A stretch of 64,000 nt of DNA from Echinococcus granulosus (lineage: Eukaryota; Platyhelminthes; Cestoda; Cyclophyllidea; Taeniidae), in the NCBI RefSeq assembly GCF_000524195.1, contig NW_020170398.1, positions 13,834-77,833 on the forward strand, written 5' to 3'. Below the pieces are notes generated by a model. It had not been told where the DNA came from. It worked only from the letters and a program-made list of their open reading frames with translations, and did not search any database. Positions 1-12,988 of this stretch are shown here, piece by piece; the stretch's first letter is position 1; each line of letters begins with the position of its first letter. The translations under genes were made by a program, and so were the position numbers.

Positions 1-119
1 TACATTTTAGGATTAACCCGCACTTCATCAAAGGCGTAATTATGCTTCTAGATATTTAAGTGAACTTATTTGTGGATGCCTTGGACAGCTGCTTCACGTA
101 CCATGCAATATTGTGACGG

Positions 120-340
120 TAAATCCACTTTAGGCTATGTGTGTCCATCTACACATTGCAACCATGGTAAAGGCACGCATCAGTTGACCCTTCCGCATAG
201 TTGATACTGTTTTTCGCCGTTACCACTGTCATGGTCAATCAGCTCGAAATACCGACCAGTTGGAATTGGACCTTACGGATTTTTTTGTTTCTGTTACAAA
301 AAATGGGTAGTCAATGAGGAATCGCAACAAATATCGAGCA
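120..340 (+). repeat. Stretch related to 31290-31500
   Basis: Both contain accatggtaaaggcacg-type sequence, a taaccaccgtcatg-type sequence and a tttgtttctgtta / tttgtttcctgtt stretch followed by a variant of gattgagaaatc. It suggests that another unit of the tandem array continues beyond the left edge. Confidence 0.6.
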
Positions 341-1330
341 ATACACTTGCTCGATGTCAGGAATTAAAAATGCACCTCTGTTAATAAACCTGTTCAATGC
401 AAGTGCGGTGAGCAGAACGTAGCATTCAAACTACATGTATTTGATGTGTACAATACTCATCATCAATGCTTCTCTGTGAACGTTTGCCGCGCATTGCGCT
501 TTTCAGGTAGTATCACACGCCTCCGTTTGTCGTCGTTGCGGAACTTCTACTAGTTCCATTCAAGTTTGCTAAGCGTGACTGGCGGGGAGTGTGTGCGGAG
601 AGGTGCCTTTGTCTAAACCTTGGTTGACCTCAAGTCTCTATCTACTCGTCAGTAGACTTCTATTTTTGTTCATCCCGCTGTTGTGCTTCACAAAACTAGG
701 TATGATTTTGGAATCAGTTCTATAAACATGTGTCGCCTGCTGCCTGGGCCCTTGAAAATATGCATAGGAAGGATGTCGCATAATCAGAAGGACATTTGCC
801 TTCCATGCCCTAATTTCTTTCCAACTGTGTTGGCACAGACAGCGACATTTTTAAGATCTCGCGCAAAAGTAGCCATGCGTCTAAAATGTGCATCTTGTTA
901 TTTTTAACAAGCGTTCCTTCCCTAAATCAGTTATGTAAATAATTCAGATGGGAGTATGGAAGGTGCTTCTGCTTTTCGATGCACAATTTGATGACAACAT
1001 TAAAAGCCATTGCAATGTCTGCATCCGCTATCGCTGAAAACGTAATTCGTTTGAGAGCAGAAGTGGTAACGAAGCACGTCAGTTGAGATAACTTGGTTGG
1101 CCTACAGTGTGCATCCATTCCAATTTTACCGCTTCTCAGCAGCCTCTGTGATCCTCTTTAATCGTGTGAAGATGCATTTATTCTCGGCTCCTCAACGGTC
1201 GCTTATAACCTCTTCTAGTCCGGTGTCGCTGCCATCATACGCAGCATTATTTCGAACCCCGTCACCAGAAACGGACTGCGGAAATGACCATAGTTTCGAT
1301 AGCTCTTCCATTATGTTTCCTTGCAGACCT
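341..1330. other. No gene or clear repeat recognised
   Basis: Short open frames at 683-907, 927-1118 and 1097-1336 share nothing with other copies and show no coding signature. Confidence 0.4.
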
Positions 1331-1620
1331 CCCTAAATATAGTAGACGCCTTCATGCTCTAAAGGTTACCGGTCTCCATGTTGCAAAATGCAGCGCCATC
1401 TTCCAATGTCAGTCATGAACGTGTTTTCTTAAGAAAAGTAGTTCTGAGAAACAAACACCAGTACCTACGCTCTTAAACGCATTGCAATCCTTAGATGTCA
1501 GTCTTGAATGTCTTTACACTCATCCTTAATCCGATCTGCTGCAAAACTCCAACCATCGTTTAAAGGTGGAAGGGATGCTCAGGCGTAAGCCACAATGTCC
1601 ATCTTTCGTTCATCTCGGAG

Positions 1621-1968
1621 GTCGATTACCAGTTGCGAGAGCTTACTCCCATAGAGGCGGACGAAAGCGATGACATCGAAGTAGCAACCACCATCTCCGT
1701 AGCCCCCACTCTCGTCTCCACTCTTGCCTCTGACGACACGCTTAAAACGTCCAACCTCGACTCCACCAAAATTAGCGCCAATGAACAGACCGCTGTGTTG
1801 CCAGATCCCACAGGCGAGAAATTATCTGCTGTCCTCCAAGAGGCTGTGGGCCAGGTGGACCCAGTGTATTCGGTTCCTAGAGAGCTCAAGGTGGAGAAGA
1901 GCGCAGTGAGAGAAGAGGAGGCATTGAAGGATGGAGACACCTTCCTGGCAGGCTGGAATCGGTTAACC
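1621..1968 (+). pseudogene. UTP14 penultimate-exon copy 1 (relic)
   Basis: The plus strand shows ag|GTCGATTACC and then an open frame whose translation aligns with the functional exon at 55403-54918. Shared pieces are DDIE, STLASD, LQEAVG, REEEALKDGDTF and GWNR. Homology also continues upstream across the acceptor into the intron (1330-1620 matches the minus strand of about 55404-55570), so this is a DNA-level copy, not a retrocopy. After GWNRLT about 100 bases carrying the basic KAPKRKRR patch are missing. Similarity resumes at aagcattt, next to the old donor. The frame stays open for 135 codons, but no functional product is likely. Confidence 0.85.
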
Positions 1969-2499
1969 CCCTCACGACACCACACCAGTCTCAAATATTA
2001 CAAGCATTTCTTTGTCTACAGGTACTTTCTCCTCAAGTGAAACCGTGAAACTACTTGCTTTTAGTATGCAATCTTCTCTATCCCTACTTAGTGGCCTCCC
2101 TTTCCTCCGCTTTATGGTACTTTTTGATTATGGGGAGTTACAATTTTGCACAGAACTGTGATAGCGATAGCTAAATCTCTAGAAAGCGAAAAACCTTTTC
2201 ACAGTCTCCCATTTCCTGCATCGTATGATAAAATGAAGGAATGTTAGACACTTACCGGAGCCATTAGGCATCCCTTCCATATTCATGCCTCTGACTTCAT
2301 ATTTATTTATGCGGCAGTCAAATAAGTCTAAGTGGTTTTAAAACTAACTGCAGGAGAACTTCTAGAAAGCTTTCTTAAGTATTTTGTCAGTTGAAGTAAG
2401 CACAGGTACAATCTATGCTCCTTTCTAAACAACACATGCTGGATGCGCCGTTATGTAGCTGAATTTGAGGATGAAACCAAACACTTCCCATTCATCGTG

Positions 2500-5400
2500 G
2501 CGCCTAATATCCATTTGTGCCATGCTGCAGCATCGGTTTCCCATGACTCATTTCCCTTACAAAATCTGCGTGCGAGGCATCTGTCGAAGTTGAAACACAC
2601 AGGCGCAGGCAGAGTCTAATGAATCTCTTGCCCAGACCAATGCACCGGCTTCCTTTATCGTTACACTCTACGTGGTGTGTGGACATGGCAACTGGAAATC
2701 CCACTGAATACACGCACCCCCTTGGGATGATGTTTTGATGCGAGGAACATCACACATCCCCATCCAATTTGACCACACTGATGCCACTGATTTTGCTTCA
2801 TTGGTTTTTTATCAAAAGCTGTTTCAACACTAGTAAGTGGGCATAAAATCAACTAAGAATTGCTTCCACAAATGATTCTTGAGAGAAGATTGAATTTAGG
2901 TGCTTATGTTGTATAGAAGCATGCACATACATCAGTTCGGCTATAGGTCAAGTCCACCTCACCACGTGGAGCGGTTCACTAACGCTTTATGAAGTTCCGT
3001 GCGACACTTCATCTGACTATCTTCGCTTGTGAATGGTTCCTATCTTAAGGGCCATTGAGCTTTGGAAATTTTTCTTACTGGATTTCGGTGAGGAGGTATC
3101 GTATTTTAAGTATTTTTTTTAAAAGATGTCGTTTCTCATCATTCTGACACCTCTGTCAATGTGGTTATGCTCTGTCCACTGCTGAGCACAGTCAATTACA
3201 ATATTTGCCTGCACAGTTCTCTCAAATCACCAATTTTATTCACAGTCTAATGTAAATACCCCCTTTCATTCAAACTTCCAATACCCCGGTGTACTGGATG
3301 TCCAAATTATTCATGCCCCTTCTATTGTAGCTGGTTGCATTAAATTACTGTTTATTTCTGTGTTAGATCCTGTAGTTTGTATATACGTGTATTATAAGGC
3401 ATGGTACGATGCTTTATGCTGCGCTCTCTACTACTTTCCTCCTACTTCGAATTCCAACATAGCAGAATGTCGGTTGGACGTGGTGGATGTGACTCAACAT
3501 ATCCTTGTTTCATCCAAAACCACAATTGAAATTGTTATTCCTAGTCTACTACAAAGTGCAGCTGTTAAGGTATCTGTTCACGTAACACATGTGATTCGAG
3601 CTTTTCTGCAGCACAAATCGACGTTTATTCCACTTTGCAGTTGTGATTATCAGTTTCAAGTTGAACTTGCAGTGTTTGGAGAAGGTGTATAATGCTGTGC
3701 TACAAGGCAACGCATGACTTGGGTTTGGTGTGTCAGGCATGTTCAGTCATGTTTGGCATTCATCAAGAATTAGTTATTTGCCATTTTCATTGAATGGGAA
3801 GGGAAGTTGTCGTTTCCATTTACATTGAATTAACTGGATGTCATCAACTGACGGCTCTTCTTCTCTTTCACATATGTCACAAAAAGGTGCGAGATGCTTT
3901 TGATTGCCTGGAGCAGAGACGACAGAACTTATTTCTGAGAAGAGTTGTCGGGCACTGTAGTTATGATAGTAGAGTAGATGGGGAGAAGGCAGGTATCAAC
4001 TCACCTCACATCAACCCACCTGTGTTCCTTCAGGTGATGACTACCAACTCTTCTTGATGCCACATAATCATTTGCGAGGTGAAATAGATGGCTGGGAAAG
4101 GTGAGGTAGAAGAATCGGGTATGCTTAGGGACCGTTTTATGGATGCAAGAAAGGGAAATTCGAGGAAAGCTTGTGACCTGCTTAAAAAGTGGTAGTTTGT
4201 AAATAGAAACGCTGGTTATTTTCAACGAATGGATTGAATATTTGACAAAGCCCCATACAGTGATTACTCCTTGTTTTGTACAGTAGCCCATACCAACTCA
4301 CCATGCAGTCTTGTGTGTCAAGGTGCTCTTTGGTGTGGGATTCTGTTCCGAGATGTAGAATGCGCAAGTCCTTCACGCTCTCATTTCAATGTTGACGTCA
4401 ACCCACCATTGAAAAGCACCAACTACAATCCCTCTTCCATTTATCTTGATGGAGTCCTAAATGTGGAAATGAATGAAAGTGTGTAGAAATTGGATTTCCA
4501 TCTTACAAATGATGCTCAGAAATGCACAAATGAAGCACACACAGGCAGAGGGAAATACTTGTGTGTGGCGGGGCGAATGTTAGGAGAGGGTGTTTAAGGC
4601 CAGAAAAAGAAGTATGCACATCGCAATAAATGCTTGTTTTAACCTAGATGGATCAGTGGAAGAAACCTTCGCTATCGCAGGAGCGCATTGCACTTGGTGA
4701 TTGCTACCTCCTTTACTCACCTTATTTGTGGCGAGATTTGAAGGAATGCGTAAAAGAGTAACATGAAGTTGCTGAGAAGGAGGAACAAGCTGGTCAGTAT
4801 GGTAGTAGCAAATGGTCTCCGATCACAATTTTATTTACTGACCTTCATTTCTCCCTCCAAATAAGTGATGAGGAGTAGAGTGTGTTTGTAATGCTGTTTG
4901 TTTCCAGGTTTTTTTCATTAGACTTCCAACTTCAGTAGATATTTGCTTCAGTACTGCGATTCGTCCTGCTCCCAGCATAACACTTCGTGTGCCAAATTAT
5001 TTGTCTGAGCACCTCCATTTCTCTCACCAACTCCTTACCAAGTTGCTTTTCGTGCATTCCTGCAAAATTAGGGTTGTTATTCATCCGAAATTGCACAGAT
5101 TTTGCACAGGGCTCTATCTGCATCCAGATATACCATCCGTCGCGGTCGTTTAAATGCCCCATTCCCAATACACTTGGATCATGCTATTATGCGTTTGCTC
5201 GTTTCGTTTGCCCGGACTTTATCTTTGGCTCTATGTTACCCCACCTTCGTAACAGCTTAGAAAATTTACTATTTCCAAAATAACATTTCCTATATTCGCC
5301 TTGAGAACACTGAAAATTAGTTCCACTTTACTCCTAATTCTTGGCCTAATATCAAGCCCTTTTTCAATCCAAATGAAATCCACACTCCCACGGTTTTCTC

Positions 5401-8400
5401 GCAATCTTCTTCATTCCCTTTGCCCACTCCTCTCTGCCCAGATACATTTCTCTTCTGTTTTCACTTTCTTCCATCTACAACTGCACCCACGCTCTTGTCG
5501 GTTGTGAGAGCCTTACGAATTAACCTTACCCCAGTATTTGATCCAGCACTTCACGTCAAGTTAATTTGCGCTACCCTTTGGACAATTGATACCGAAAACA
5601 ATCTCTAATTACATCCGAAAATGATAGGCGTGCTGCAAGCACAAACGAAATGTTTTCTTGTTGTGTGGAGATTGAGCAAGCTTGTCACAGTAAATTATGG
5701 GAGCGGCAACTCTCGAATGGGTGGAAATTTCCCATCAAAATTACTTTGTTCTGAGGTAAGAACTCAGCGTGTGTTGGTGTAACCAAGAAGCGTTGGATTA
5801 AGCAGCCATTAAATTTTCACTTTCTATGGCAGTTAGTTCGAAATAGTTGATGATCTTGAAAGACGATGGAAGGTGACCTTCAAATAAACCCATTCGTTAG
5901 ATTAGAAAGTCGTGTATCTCTCCTACCTTCCATTACTTGACATCTGAATTCCCTAAATCATGCCCTTCCACCTTTTTCGTACTCCTCCTTCTTACCATCT
6001 TTATCAAGTGCAGCACCACATTTCGGCGATTTGCAATGATGTGGAATTGGATGATGATGATGGTGGTGGGGCTAGGCGGTATCCAAGGTGAAATTCGCTT
6101 GACAACCCTCTTGTTTGGGTGCTCTTCCTTTATTTATCACCTTAACCTCGCTTGCTGTGACAGGGCTGTCGCCAACTTTCGTCTTGTTTAAAGTAAATAG
6201 GCAAATCACGCTGCATTTTCTGCTTAATTTCGTTTCTTTTTCCACCTCCTGCAACATCAGTCCAGTAAAAAAGGATTTAGGAATGGTAAGTGTGGTCGAG
6301 TCTGGTTGGTTTATGAAAAACGGTTTCTTTTTTCTTGTCGAGTTCAACACATGAGAGCAGGGTGGATGGTTTCTGTCAAGAAGGGGATCACTCACGTGTG
6401 GAGGAAGCAGGAGAGGGTTGAGTTTGCCAGTTGTGAAGGCGTTGACACCATCATTGGTGGCGGTAGGAGTGGAAGTGGCTGGGGTTAGTAGGTCGGAGAA
6501 TGGAATGAGACCAGTTGCGAAGGCAGAGGATGTTCCCAAGTCTGTAGGTCAGGAGAAGTGTACTAGCTGTGAAGTCTTTGGCGTTGGTGAAGTGAATAAG
6601 ACTGGAGCAATTTCATAACTGTTAAGAGCTATCTGGAGGGAATTTGAAGTATTCCATGTGCACTGGCGACTGTTAATTTCGTGTTTACCTACGTTCTTAA
6701 CCAATCTTCATTGTATCGTAAGTGAGGAGGTTGTTTTCACTAAACAATAAATTAGGGATTCCCTAAGATTGGGAACAAATCTTATTTGTAATCCTCTGTG
6801 TATACGGACCATTGCATATCACCGTATCTTGTGTCCTCTTCAAAATCAGTTGGATTTAAATCACTTACATGCATTCCGTTCATCCACTGTAGCCAACCAT
6901 AAAATATCATGGCAAACCGAATTTTCAGTATTCTCAATCGGCATGCTAGCTCGAGACAATTTCAGTTTGCATTGGATGGCTTGTAGACTGTTGTGATCGT
7001 CCCTTCATAAGTCTTAGTGCATCTGTCTAGGAGACATTTTACTTCATTATTCACTTCCACAGTTCGGATTTGCTTAGTTGGGAAATGGTTAGTTGTCCGT
7101 TGGCTCAGTGTGATTCAGTTTAGTTCCTAGATTTGTAAATAGCCACTTTTTAGTCCCGCACTGATCATTGCCTCCTCCTCTCCATTGTCAAAATGCACAA
7201 TTTGGTGGGAAGAAGCAAACTGCCTTGAGGCACTTAAATTAGCACAGCTCTGAGCTTGGGAATGTCTTCCTACTCTCTACTGAGTTACCACTCTGATCCA
7301 CTATGTTGTGCCTCAACTTTACCAATTCTTTCACTACAAATCATGCCTTAATAGGATTTAAACTAAGAGACCTTGCTCCTGCACAGTGGCAAGTGTTACT
7401 GCTTGTTATTCTACGCAGTAAATGATGTGATGGTCTACTATTATGCCAAGCTGTTTGGTGACTATAGCGTTTGAGGTGTCATTGGACTACCCTCCACAAA
7501 TCATGGCTCCAATAAACTTGAGAGTAAATAGGAGCATGTAGGAAAAGAAGCCGAATGCCACCCTCACAAAGCACGTTGTATGATTTAATGTAGCGAACAA
7601 GGAACCCATTCGTAGGATTTTCTCTGCTAATTTGTACTCTTTCTTACCACTCTCGAAATGTGAGCATATCCATACCGTTAATAGACCCGGTAGAAAACCG
7701 CAGTAAGTTGTCGAGAGCAGTACGGCAAAATTTTCTCAAATTGTTTACTTGTGTGTTTAAGCACAATCGTTCTTTGCTTTACCCTCCCATTTACGGTTGC
7801 GGGTTGTTGGAAGGGAAGTTGGGTGTTTAGTGAGGGTTCATTTGCATAATTTTTCCTCGCATGAACTGAATGCTTTCGGGCCCATTTCCATACAATTTCA
7901 GCACCGTCTAGTACATGACAAGCATGAAAGTGAACTGACCTCAGATTAATAATTGACAGTTGCCATCGTTTATCACCCTTTTTGAAATAGTGCAAATGTT
8001 GAGCATTTAGAGATGAAACTGCTCCACTTTGTGTCTTCTCGAAGCTTCTCGCAAATCTAAGGGCGGCCAATGTCAAATATTCCTCTTTCATATTCCAAAT
8101 TCAAAATCATGTTCAGTGATCTTCCAGGTGGCCAAAATTTGGTGCGACACTCAACTAAGCCCGTGACAATGACTTGTTATAACCTGTCCAGACTTGCGAA
8201 ATAACAGCAGTTGTTTTTCACCTTCATACACCATACGGAACAGAAAGGCGCAAGTCCATCGTTGCGGTACTTGCTGCTGCAATTTTTGCGACCTCCTGAA
8301 TGAGATCATACGCACTGTTCCATGTGACGTGGTTTTGTTAAATTAAAAGTGCTTTTGATGGCTGAATTGTGAGAACTCAGGATCCACCACTTTGTATTAG

Positions 8401-8450
8401 AAGAAATCACACTTATTGTAAACTTTGAATACGTGAGAGGCCTCGTGTGA
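2500..8450 (+). repeat. Segmental duplication block A, copy 1
   Basis: It aligns in the same orientation with 18480-23000 at many points: 2570/18551, 3110/19060 (tacaatatttgcctg), 4025/19875 (ccttcaggtgatga), 6040/21860 (gattggatgatg) and 7990/22600. In part it is also the inverse of UTP14 intron 4: 7410-7690 aligns with the complement of 53080-53380, and 6950-7100 with the complement of about 53700-53830. No gene was found inside; the open frames are short and differ between copies. Confidence 0.8.
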
Positions 8451-8814
8451 ATTTAACATTCACAGCGTGATTCACATGACCGGAAGTCTCAATTCTTCAC
8501 TCGAGCATTTCATTTGATGAGAGGAATACATACCTAAGTTTAATCGCTCAGAAGAATTACCCGAGTTAAATATTAGCTTTAATTAAACATCTCCGTTTTG
8601 GGGAGGTATAAGCAATGCAAGTATGTCAAAGTGAGCCATGCCCGTTTATTTTTGGTGAAAAGAGTGTAGTATTCGAGATCCTTCTAAGAGTTTTCGCACA
8701 ATAGATGTTGATAGGTTTCTACTTTCTTGCTTAACTTGACACTTTGGGTTGGTACAATCCTTGTTTTGCGTTTTTCTAAGCATGAATGCCTGCATCTTCT
8801 TCATCGGTTAACAG

Positions 8815-9032
8815 GTTAAAAGGATTCCACTCCCCTATGCCATGCCATCGCAGTACAAGCAGACGATGGTGCATCGGTTCGGTCAAGGGTGGATCATAAA
8901 AGCAGCATTCAGGGGCTCACTCAACCCAAAGCCGTTCCTAAGGCCGATCGGCTCATCAAACCACTTAGTCAAGACGTCACCTTCCTACGCAAGAAAGATG
9001 CTTTTGGGCCGATGACGGGAAAGAAAGTGTAA
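8815..9032 (+). pseudogene. UTP14 last-exon copy 1 (frameshifted relic)
   Basis: Preserved acceptor taacag|GTTAAAAGG, then VKRIPLPYAMPSQYKQTM in the UTP14 frame. After about 35 codons the homologous frame shifts. In the new frame it reads IKPLSQDVTFLRKKDAFG, then TGKKV and TAA, against IKPISQDVALLREKDALR and TGKKKV in the functional exon. Downstream, the 3' UTR also aligns, but the poly(A) signal is AATGAA. With 1621-1968 this forms one pseudogene with a roughly 6.8 kb 'intron'. Confidence 0.88.
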
Positions 9033-9054
9033 TGTGGCAGGTGAAGATTGTGTC

Positions 9055-9060
9055 AATGAA
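9055..9060 (+). other. Decayed poly(A) signal of the UTP14 pseudogene
   Basis: AATGAA in the context gtcAATGAAgcg, lining up with gtcAATAAAgcg of the functional gene. Confidence 0.5.
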
Positions 9061-9070
9061 GCGTTGTTAC

Positions 9071-9088
9071 TGCTGCTGCTGCTGCTGC
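9071..9088 (+). repeat. (TGC)6 microsatellite in the pseudogene 3' UTR
   Basis: Six uninterrupted TGC units. The aligned position of functional UTP14 (minus strand near 52395) has only two, followed by TGTAAA. Confidence 0.9.
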
Positions 9089-11083
9089 TTTCATGCTCCT
9101 GAGAGGCTTCTGATTTCTGGGCGAGATGGAGTGAGTGGTAGTGTTGTTTGTGTGTCACCTGATGGAGGGAAGGTTGTCCTACCAAGTGTGGGTTGGTTCG
9201 CCTCCATTGAGCGTTTTCTTGAGCATCAAAGCAATCTTCTCTTTTCTGGTCAGTTAAGTCACTTTCTGTCTCTGACTGATCCTTACCAATGCGTGATGTT
9301 CGAGTCAATTAATATTAACTATCCGTAAGCAAAAAAAGATGCTATAAACTATTTCTTGTCTCTGTTGTCTCTCTAATTTGTGCTATCGAGTTCCTCCAAA
9401 TTGTTCAATACTCTCCAGCTCCAATGATAAATTTGAGACGCAAAACTTGTTTTCATTTGAGCATGGTCCATCTTAGCTCCTTGTATGACATTTGGTTCAC
9501 CTACCAACCTTACAGTTCTTTTCACTCTAAGATCTCTGTGCACAACTGATCTCCACAGCCGGAAATCATGTTGCTTCAATATGACGATGCTGGTTGTCAG
9601 CGGACACTTGCACCAGTGCAACTGATGCTCTAAAACTAAAAACTGCAATTATATCCACCCCAAAAACTTTTAGTATCTACCTAATCGTTTGAAACTCAAA
9701 ACTCCGTCAACAGTGCGATTTAGTGCAGTCAGCTACCATATTCGATACGTCATATTTGTGGCTTCAGGTATGGGTAGGAAAATGCTGATGACGCACATGT
9801 GTGCTGTTGGTAGAAAACACGTTCAAACGGTCATCTTGAGTGAGATTTCTCAGCTCAGATGCCGGATGTTCAGCGTTGGCTACATCTTTGGGATCGAATA
9901 ATGTCTCAACATGTTTCCATTGATGTATGTGGTGCATAACCATACCCAGTAACTTCACATTCATGTGTTCCCACGAAAATTGCTGCTATAGAGGATTACA
10001 CACCTAACCGTGCTTTTGGGATGGCAATTCTGCATTTTACAATACGAATACCTTGGAGAGTCACGGTTGGATTGGTCATTATGGAAGTGGTCGTTTAATG
10101 TAAAATACCAGACTTGTTTGTTATTTGTCTACTTTGTAACAATGATGCTTTTACTTTACTTTTGCACTTGGCTGCACGGACTCTTTGGACTGACGTCTGT
10201 TCTTCACTCTCGGCAGCAAGGCTTTCAGTCCCTACGTTCCTAATAAATCCTTTGTGGTGACATTGCAAATTACCGCTTTAGGGGGGACTTGACACTCTGC
10301 ACTTTCATGATAATAGTCTTAATAATGACTGCACTGCCAAGCTTGCATTGTAAATAGAGGCTGTGCACATTCACGGTATTGGAATAGGTGGGTGAGTTCT
10401 GTCAAAATGAAAATATCATTTTGAAAGACAAATATGTAGTGTTGCATTGTTCACGCTGCTAGCAAGGGTCTGCCTCAACTGACTGAAATTAGGGTAAATG
10501 TGTGTTTGTATTACTGCGCCGCCGACAAACCATGAGGTCAGTAAATTGGGTTGGTAGGACCAATACATCCGGAAGTCAAACATTTACGCAAAATGGTAAG
10601 CCCAATCACTAATAATCCACCTGCACTTCCACCGAACTTGTGAAGTGGGGTGACAAGAGAATATTACCTCACTTCAGTCTTACACTTTCCTCAAATTTCA
10701 CAAAAATAAATATCACTTCTCCTCGGCCTCGGATATGCGTCAGTGCAATGATCAGAAGTAGACGAAGGTGGTTTCATCGAAATTCGTTGCATTCATATGA
10801 AATAGAAGGAAACCACGTGAATGCATGAGTATATAAAAGCAAAAAATGGAATATCCACTGGAGACTTCTTGGGCTAGAAAAGATTTCCGTCAAAAAATCA
10901 TCTATACAAAATACAGTATTTTCCCAACAGGGCAGAGTTTTGGTGTGATTTTCACCTCGTCTCAAGAAGTTAGAAGAAATCCAACCCTATCCTACTATCT
11001 GCCCACAACCAAGGTAAATCCACCCAATGTAATACTATCAGTACATGAAAGATGAAACGAGACAACACCTCCCTCCACTCATT

Positions 11084-11106
11084 TCCTCCCCTCCCCTCCC
11101 CTCCCT
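11084..11106. repeat. (CCCCT)n short tandem repeat
   Basis: Four to five tandem CCCCT-type units. Confidence 0.85.
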
Positions 11107-11459
11107 TCAAACACGACTAAAGCGCTAATCCTCCCATGGCTAATTTTTGCAGTCTGAGGGATGGGTTTTTAAGTCACCTTGCAAAAATACGACTTCCTTT
11201 CCACTCCACAAACGGCGTTGGTTGTTTTGTAGTTGACGTTATCCTTAAGCGCGCAAAATATCAGTGGAACCCGCCATCACACTCGCCAACACAGAAAGCT
11301 AAGCGGTGGATACAAAGACCGCTTTGTTCCGGAAGACTGTCACGGAGCTAAAAGTGATTTTGAAATGACAAAATTTAAAACATTCTTGATATTTGGATGC
11401 CTTTACCCTATGCAATCATGCATGGACACATGGACATAATTGCAAAAAGCTGGAACAAA

Positions 11460-12988
11460 GCCAAAGTGGAAAAGGGAAGGGTGCCTTTGAAGTAGTGGTG
11501 GCGCAGATGGAATTGGCTATCAAGTGCACGATTTTCCCTGTATATTCGGACATTGAGTCATGAGGTGATTGGCTATGCATTGCTTCTCAACTGTGCAGAA
11601 GTAGCCCTTTTGGGAGTCTGAATATGGGTGGGCGTTGGTTTGAAATGGTCATAACGCGTCTTCACTAAAAGCAGGCATTACGAGATTGCCCAGAGTGGGT
11701 TTCAAAATTAAGTCAAATTCTGGATTAGGTACACATCTCCCACGCGTAGTTTCAGGAATAATTTTTTGGCTCATGCCGGAAATTTCATGGAAACTGCTCG
11801 AAGGAATGACTTGAGGGCGTGCAACGCAACATGTGTACGTTTAATGCATGGGAGGTTTGTTTCAATTATCAATTTTGGCGTAGAACCACATATATGCTCG
11901 TTTAACTCTCTCACAAGGGATTCTAATGTTATTCTTTTGCAGATTAAATTGCTTCAATAATTTGTCTAGCATTAACTTGAATGATGCATTCCTTTATTTT
12001 GACGGCAAATTTTCTTCATAAAATCAAGCATTTCGAAGTAAACTTTGCGAATATATTGCACTCATGCAAACTTTTGCCTACATTTGCGCACTATACCGAG
12101 ACCTCTGTGTAAACGAAAAGAAATGAGGTGATCGTTTAGAATATGTATTGTTGAGGTACAGTAAGGTTTAGGGCTACTGACGTGGCACGGATTGCAGCCA
12201 ACCCGATGAAGGTACGATAGTCGAACATCCAAGTCATCCGACAAACAACCAACGTATTGCATAGCCCCTCTCCCCTTTCCAGCATCTTCCGTGACACTCC
12301 TCTTAGTCAACCTCCCTCGTCAGCCATCGCAACACAATCGGTGATGTAAGGAAACACTCACGAGCCAACTGTGCCAGTCATCGAACTCCATGCAAGCGAG
12401 GAGATGCTTGATCGCATCGTCACTGCTCCCTCTTGACAGTTCCGCCACATCTGCAGTTTTGTGTTGTGAGCAAGCTTGAATCAGGAAGAGGCGAATGTAG
12501 TGGTCGTCGTGCTTGTCCATTGGTAGTCGAGGAAACACTGGACTAAAAGCAGTCATAGGAGAAGGGCTCGGATTTAATACTGTTCCGTGGGGGAAGGGTT
12601 TCACGTCTATTCCTCCTTACTACGCTGTTCTCACCTTGGAGCCATCCTGCCATATCTATCCATGTTCGATCCAGCTAATAAACAAGTGGAGGAGGCGTCG
12701 TCCAATCAAGTAATTGATATCTTTATACAGGTATGGTAGACAGCTCCGTGACAAGCTTTTCGGATGTTTCCTGGCTAGCGTCGCTTCGGGAGTAAATAGC
12801 TTTCCAGCATATCACGGGATTGGGGTAGTTGTCAAGGGTAGACATCATTTTCAGCCCTTCTGTTAGGTGTTGTCAGCGCTCCTCCTGTCCACAGCATATG
12901 CACTTTTCATCTCCCTAAAGCTTACCACGAAGCAATCGAAATCATGACAAATGTCCTTCGTAATCGTGTTGGCTTTCCTCTGCCATGA
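11460..12988 (+). repeat. Dispersed repeat D, copy 1
   Basis: It aligns in the same orientation with 34080-35340 and 41380-42272. Anchors are cactcacgagccaac (12355) against caccacgagccaac-type sequence at 34935, the region before tgttctcac (12627 and 35207), and agcatatgc (12893 and 42179). A 5' sub-motif, cagaagtagcccttttggg at 11596, also occurs at 32240 and 34220 and, inverted, at 46640 and 47060. No gene was seen. Confidence 0.75.

Larger units (their letters stand above)
9033..10260 (-). repeat. UTP14-downstream block C, copy 1 (inverted)
   Basis: The complement aligns with 51270-52430 and 48280-49345. Anchors are the reverse of cctgatggag (9159), the atgtcatacaa region near 9480, the cacacatgtg region near 9800, the caccacatacatcaatgg region near 9920, and ccaaagagtccgtgc (complement near 10175). 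It directly follows the UTP14 pseudogene last exon, as copy 3 follows the real one. Minus-strand frames at 9373-9648 and 9764-9964 resemble frames in the other copies. Confidence 0.8.

Noticed and set aside
1633..2040. 135-codon plus-strand open frame as an independent gene
   Set aside because: It is the UTP14 penultimate-exon copy read in the ancestral frame. The tail after GWNR is outside the UTP14 frame and the downstream last exon is frameshifted.
8985..9308. 107-codon minus frame with a serine run
   Set aside because: The serine run is the TGC repeat read backwards. The aligned DNA at 52200-52430 has several stops in this frame.
9032..9328. 98-codon plus frame with a cysteine run
   Set aside because: It starts in the pseudogene 3' UTR and runs through the TGC repeat; not conserved in the functional 3' flank.
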